Shown: piece after piece, positions 60,545 to 64,000 of the stretch
Layout of the letters: each line of letters begins with the position of its first letter
How positions within the stretch are numbered: position 1 is the first letter of the stretch
Assembly: GCA_016463765.1 (NCBI GenBank)
Contig: JAEMQS010000012.1
Location: 1-64,000 of the forward strand
DNA length: 64,000 bases
From: Solirubrobacteraceae bacterium
Lineage (GTDB): Bacteria > Actinomycetota > Thermoleophilia > Solirubrobacterales > Solirubrobacteraceae
Reading direction: 5' to 3'
Translations under genes and position numbers: made by a program
The notes under the pieces: model-generated
The model's input: only the letters and a program-made list of their open reading frames with translations
The model's database searches: none
What the model was told of the DNA's origin: nothing

Positions 60545-61680
60545 CCGGGTCCTGTTCGGTCGAGTGTGAGCTGGCCATTCCTCTGATCCGGCTGTCGCCC
60601 CAGACACGTTGCGAGTTCGGTGCGGAAGCGGGTCGGGCCGAAAGACGAGCGTGCGTGATCTCGCGCTTGGACGCCCATTCGTCTCAGCGCGTCGGGTGCG
60701 TCCAACAGGGCGGCGATGGCGCCGGGAAGCTGTGAGAGGTCGTCGATCAATCGCCCATCGAGGCCGTCGCGCACGATATCCAGCGGGCCGCCCTTCGCGA
60801 AGCCGACGACCGGAGTCGCGGTCAGCATGGCCTCGACGAAGACCAGCCCGAACCCCTCCTTCTCCGAAGGCAACACGAACAGGTCCGCGCGCCGGTACTC
60901 GTCTCGGAGTTCCTCGTCTGAAAGACGCCCCGGGAATGACACGACCTCTGTGAGCCCTTTAGACCTCACGATGTCTTCAAGTCGCTCGCGGTCATCTCCG
61001 TCGCCCACGATGACCAAGTGCGCACCCGGGTGGGAGGCGCGCACCGCCGGCATCGCATCGATGAGCGGCTCGATGTTCTTGCCGCGTTCCGTCTGTGCAA
61101 GCCTCGAGACGGTGAGTAGGCGTCCCGCTTCTGGCGCTTGTTCGTGGTCGTCCGCTTTGAACATCGCTTCGGGGAGCGAGAGTGGAACCAGCCGGACCCG
61201 GGAGGCTGGAACACCCTGCGTGTCAACGGTACGGCGGACTGAGTCTCGGCTGATCGTCATGACGACTTCAGCGGATTGCAGTGCGTGCCGGTGCAGTCGA
61301 GACAGCTCATCCCAGACTTCGACCCCGTACGTCCATACGCCGAAGCGAGCTGGATGACCAAGCGCACGTAGCCACGGTGCCGGGCGCGCAAGGTTGACGT
61401 GCATGTACATCACGTAGTCAGGCTTGACGGCGCGGACAGCCCGCAGGAGCTCTCGGACATACACGCCCCCTTCGCCTACGGGTTCGGCTGTCACCGTCGC
61501 GAGCTGCTCGATCGCGCCCTTCCGAAGGTAATCGGGGTGCTGCCGCCTCCACAGCGCGATGTTGCTCTGAGCTGGCGGTGTCACCGGATCAGCGGCTGCT
61601 TCGGCGACGAGCTGCTCGACTCGACCGATGCCTCCGGGCGCGCCAGTTCCGACGATCAGGAGTCTGGTGGGCGCCGGCAC
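60541..61680 (-). CDS. family 4 glycosyltransferase
   Basis: The 379-residue GT-B enzyme has an N-terminal TRLLIVGTGAPGGIGRVEQLV (glycine-rich loop), YVMYMHVNLARPAPWL, VWTYGVEVWDELS, LLTVSRLAQTERGKNIEPLI and the donor site LFVLPSEKEGFGLVFVEAMLTATPVVGFAKGG (E-x7-E). The GTG at 61680 shares one base with the upstream TAG stop (TAGTG). Coupling on both sides shows it belongs to one unit with the neighbouring GT4 and methyltransferase genes. The sugar specificity is unknown. Confidence 0.87.
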   Translation of the reverse strand: MPAPTRLLIVGTGAPGGIGRVEQLVAEAAADPVTPPAQSNIALWRRQHPDYLRKGAIEQLATVTAEPVGEGGVYVRELLRAVRAVKPDYVMYMHVNLARPAPWLRALGHPARFGVWTYGVEVWDELSRLHRHALQSAEVVMTISRDSVRRTVDTQGVPASRVRLVPLSLPEAMFKADDHEQAPEAGRLLTVSRLAQTERGKNIEPLIDAMPAVRASHPGAHLVIVGDGDDRERLEDIVRSKGLTEVVSFPGRLSDEELRDEYRRADLFVLPSEKEGFGLVFVEAMLTATPVVGFAKGGPLDIVRDGLDGRLIDDLSQLPGAIAALLDAPDALRRMGVQARDHARSSFGPTRFRTELATCLGRQPDQRNGQLTLDRTGPG

Positions 61681-62870
61681 TAGACCGCTTCGGCGAGGGT
61701 CGCGCCGGAAACCGACTCGCGGGCGTGGTCCGTACGGCCGCGGTAGACGTCCAAGATCGCGCTGCCGTAAGCCTGGAAAGAGAAACTCGATGAGCTTGCG
61801 GCAAGCGCTCGCTCGCGGCGACTCCTCCGCGTGCTCTGATCGTCCATCAGGCCCGTGAGCGCGCGGGCAAGGGCGTGGACGTTGCCGGCCTCGACGACGG
61901 CGCCGGCGTCCGCTGCTCGCACGAGTGGCGCGAGTCCCGTCGACTCGGTGACCACGACCGGGACGCCACTCGCCAAAGCCTCGGCACCCGCCATTCCGAA
62001 GCATTCGTAGGCCGAGGCCATCACCACAACGTGTGTGTCGCCAAAGAGCTCAGCACGGCCCGACTCGTCGACGTGGCCTCGCCAATCGATGCGAGCGTCG
62101 ACACCCAGCTCCCGGGCCAATGCGTGGAGTTCTTCGCGGTACACGGGGTCACCGTCGCCGCAGGCGATCAGCCGAGCGTCAGGAATGGCGGAGAGCGCGC
62201 GGAGCAAGATGTCGACGTTCTTCTTTGGGTGCAGGCGACCGAGGTACCCGATCGTAAGCGTGTCGACTTGCGGTTCGGGCAACGGGGAGCTGCGGGGGTA
62301 CTCGACCACGGGATGACCAATCACGACTGCATGCTCGCCCGGTTGAACACTGTCGGAACGCTCGAGTTCGGAGGCGCAGACGACGGTGTTGACGCGAAGC
62401 ATGATGAGGCGGCGCAACGCAAGCTTGGCGCGGCGCTTTAGGCTGGACCCTGACGCCGTATCGATGTCGTAGGACGTCAGCGATTCGTGCGCAGTGAGGA
62501 CGACCGGACGCCCTGCCGCCTTTGCAAAGACGACTGCTCCGAGCGTGCTGAGTGCCCACACGTAATGCACGTGCACGACATCGAACTCGCGGACGTGCCG
62601 CCAGATCCATGCGAGGAGACTGGGGCTCACACCCCAGAGGCCCGCCTGTCGCGAGTGCAGCCTGGGCCGGGGAAACATCAAGGTGCGAACCCCGCTGGCT
62701 GAAAGACGTCCGCGGGCTCGTTCAGTGGAGGTCTCCGAGGACGCATCGCCTGTGAACACCATCGTGGTCTGAGCACCCGCACGACTCTCCGCGATGGCAG
62801 CATTCACGGCGGAGTTGGAGGGACCACCGACGTCAGGGTCAATGGTCGGGATCACGCGCAGAACGCGCAT
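61680..62870 (-). CDS. family 4 glycosyltransferase
   Basis: The 396-residue GT4 enzyme starts MRVLRVIPTIDPDVGGPSNSAVNAAIA (GG-P-loop typical of WcaI/PelF-like GT4). It continues with FDVVHVHYVWALSTLGAVVFAKAAGRPVVLTAHESLT, IGYLGRLHPKKNVDILL, and the donor motif MASAYECFGMAGAEALASGVPVVVTESTG. All catalytic elements appear intact. It overlaps the next gene by one base and follows the epimerase gene by 18 bp. It likely adds a sugar made by, or similar to, the product of that epimerase. Confidence 0.87.
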   Translation of the reverse strand: MRVLRVIPTIDPDVGGPSNSAVNAAIAESRAGAQTTMVFTGDASSETSTERARGRLSASGVRTLMFPRPRLHSRQAGLWGVSPSLLAWIWRHVREFDVVHVHYVWALSTLGAVVFAKAAGRPVVLTAHESLTSYDIDTASGSSLKRRAKLALRRLIMLRVNTVVCASELERSDSVQPGEHAVVIGHPVVEYPRSSPLPEPQVDTLTIGYLGRLHPKKNVDILLRALSAIPDARLIACGDGDPVYREELHALARELGVDARIDWRGHVDESGRAELFGDTHVVVMASAYECFGMAGAEALASGVPVVVTESTGLAPLVRAADAGAVVEAGNVHALARALTGLMDDQSTRRSRRERALAASSSSFSFQAYGSAILDVYRGRTDHARESVSGATLAEAV

Positions 62871-62888
62871 CGAGAACGACGGCTCCCG

Positions 62889-63965
62889 CTACGCCGCGGC
62901 CGCGCGCGACCAGCTGTCGACGTTCGCCTCGTAGATCTCGCGCAGCACGTCCTCGATCCCGTACGTGATCGCGAACCCGGGGTAGTCGGCCTTGAAGTCA
63001 CCCAGGTCGCTGATGTACCAGCGGTGGTCCCCGGCGCGCGCCTCGTCCGACAGCGTGTAGTCGAGTTCACGCCCGGCGATCTTCTGGCAGAACTCAATGG
63101 CTTCGAGCATGCTGACGTTGCTCTCGCGTCCACCGCCGAGGTTGTAGACGGCTGCGGCCTTGGGGTTCTTGTGGAAGAGCTCCATGGCCTTGACGACGTC
63201 GGCGGAGTGGATGTTGTCGCGGACCTGTTTGCCGTCGTAGCCGAAGATCGTGTAAGCGTCGCCGGAGACGGTGCACTTCATGAGGTAGGACAGGAAGCCG
63301 TGGAGCTTTGCGCCGGCGTGGGCGGGACCGGTCAGGCAACCGCCGCGGAAGCAGACGGTCGGGATGTCGAAGTACCGGCCGTACTCCTGCACCATGATGT
63401 CGGCGGCGACCTTGCTCGCGCCGAAGATCGAGTGCATGCAGTGGTCGATCGACATGTCGGTGCCGATGCCGCCGTAGTACTCGTGGTCCTCGGGCAGTTC
63501 GAGCCGCGTTCCGGTGTCGTACAGCGGCAGGAAATTCGGCCGGTCGCCGTAGACCTTGTTCGTCGACATGTGGATGAACGTCGCGTCGGGCTTCTCGTGC
63601 CGGATGGCCTCGAGGAGGTTCAGCGTGCCATTCGCGTTGACGGTGAAGTCCATCTGCGCGTCCGACGCCGCCCAGTCATGTGACGGCTGCGCGGCGGTGT
63701 GGATCAGGATCTCCAAGTCCGCCGCGTTGTCGCGCACGACCTTCCGCACCGCGTCCGCGTCGCGGATGTCGATCTCCAGGGACGTAAAGCTCGGCAGGGC
63801 GTCGATCAGACGCTTGGTCGTCGGCGACGTCGACGCCTCCGGTCCGAAGAACCGGGAGCGCATGTCGTTCTCCAGTCCGATCACGTCGTAGCCCAACTCC
63901 ACGAAGTGCTTGACGGACTCGGAGCCGATCAGGCCACCGGAGCCGGTGACGATCGCCTTCGGCAT
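62889..63965 (-). CDS. CDP-paratose 2-epimerase-like NAD-dependent epimerase
   Basis: The 358-residue extended SDR has the cofactor motif TGSGGLIGSE (residues 7-16), HTAAQPSHDWAASDAQMDFTVNANGT, MSTNKVYGDRPNFLPL, and the DNIHSADVVKAMELF and NLGGG blocks of sugar epimerases. It most resembles CDP-paratose/tyvelose 2-epimerases. The active-site YxxxK is replaced by FGASK (Phe181, Lys185). GAAAGGAAG ends 4 nt before the ATG as a strong Shine-Dalgarno, unlike most genes here. It heads the leftward glycan unit and should make a nucleotide-linked sugar for the following GT4 enzymes. Confidence 0.85.
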   Translation of the reverse strand: MPKAIVTGSGGLIGSESVKHFVELGYDVIGLENDMRSRFFGPEASTSPTTKRLIDALPSFTSLEIDIRDADAVRKVVRDNAADLEILIHTAAQPSHDWAASDAQMDFTVNANGTLNLLEAIRHEKPDATFIHMSTNKVYGDRPNFLPLYDTGTRLELPEDHEYYGGIGTDMSIDHCMHSIFGASKVAADIMVQEYGRYFDIPTVCFRGGCLTGPAHAGAKLHGFLSYLMKCTVSGDAYTIFGYDGKQVRDNIHSADVVKAMELFHKNPKAAAVYNLGGGRESNVSMLEAIEFCQKIAGRELDYTLSDEARAGDHRWYISDLGDFKADYPGFAITYGIEDVLREIYEANVDSWSRAAAA

Positions 63966-64000
63966 CTGCTTCCTTTCACGTTTCTTAGCTAGGTGACGGG

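Overview
The window is a high-GC stretch of an actinobacterial chromosome. The order holA, rpsT, murJ, lepA, together with many secreted proteins, AbiEi-like proteins and leaderless-looking gene starts, fits Thermoleophilia (Solirubrobacterales such as Solirubrobacter, Conexibacter or Patulibacter). This placement is inference from gene content and codon style. No tRNA, rRNA, CRISPR array, transposase or phage gene was seen.

Layout. 1-5.75 kb is housekeeping: DNA polymerase delta subunit, an AbiEi-type gene lodged between holA and rpsT, ribosomal protein S20, the lipid II flippase MurJ, a GAF-GAF-GGDEF cyclase and a SRPBCC protein. 5.75-15.4 kb is a first surface-polysaccharide block: a HAD phosphatase, four GT2 glycosyltransferase genes (one with two GT domains), a methyltransferase, a polysaccharide deacetylase and a Wzm/Wzt-type ABC exporter. 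15.4-29.2 kb holds lepA, a secreted metallophosphatase, a four-gene lipid-modification operon (FAD oxidoreductase, DUF1365, CFA-type methyltransferase, alpha/beta hydrolase), a low-molecular-weight phosphatase, a large subtilase-like protein with an altered catalytic Asp, a fructosamine-kinase family protein, an Ig-like secreted protein and an SDR.

29.2-51.6 kb is dominated by secreted proteins: six clan GH-A glycosidase-like proteins (two of them tandem duplicates), a 1095-residue secreted orphan, a 12-pass-type membrane protein, a small HTH plus nucleotidyltransferase module, and further glycosyltransferases. 51.6-64 kb is an O-antigen/EPS-type cluster: a sigma factor, methyltransferases, a Wzx-like flippase, two Wzy/ligase-like membrane proteins, two GT4 enzymes and a CDP-paratose-2-epimerase-like enzyme. 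From about 52 to 62.9 kb codon use is visibly less GC-biased than the flanks, as often seen in transferred surface-sugar loci.

Taken together, the genes suggest a cell that makes, exports, trims and remodels surface glycans. The glycosidase-like proteins resemble the PslG/GH39 type that accompany exopolysaccharide synthesis. Non-coding signals of note are a pair of related palindromic repeats after holA (one covering the next gene's start codon), mirror-image overlapping -10 boxes between rpsT and murJ, a perfect 20-bp palindrome at 39.58 kb, and several strong terminator hairpins.
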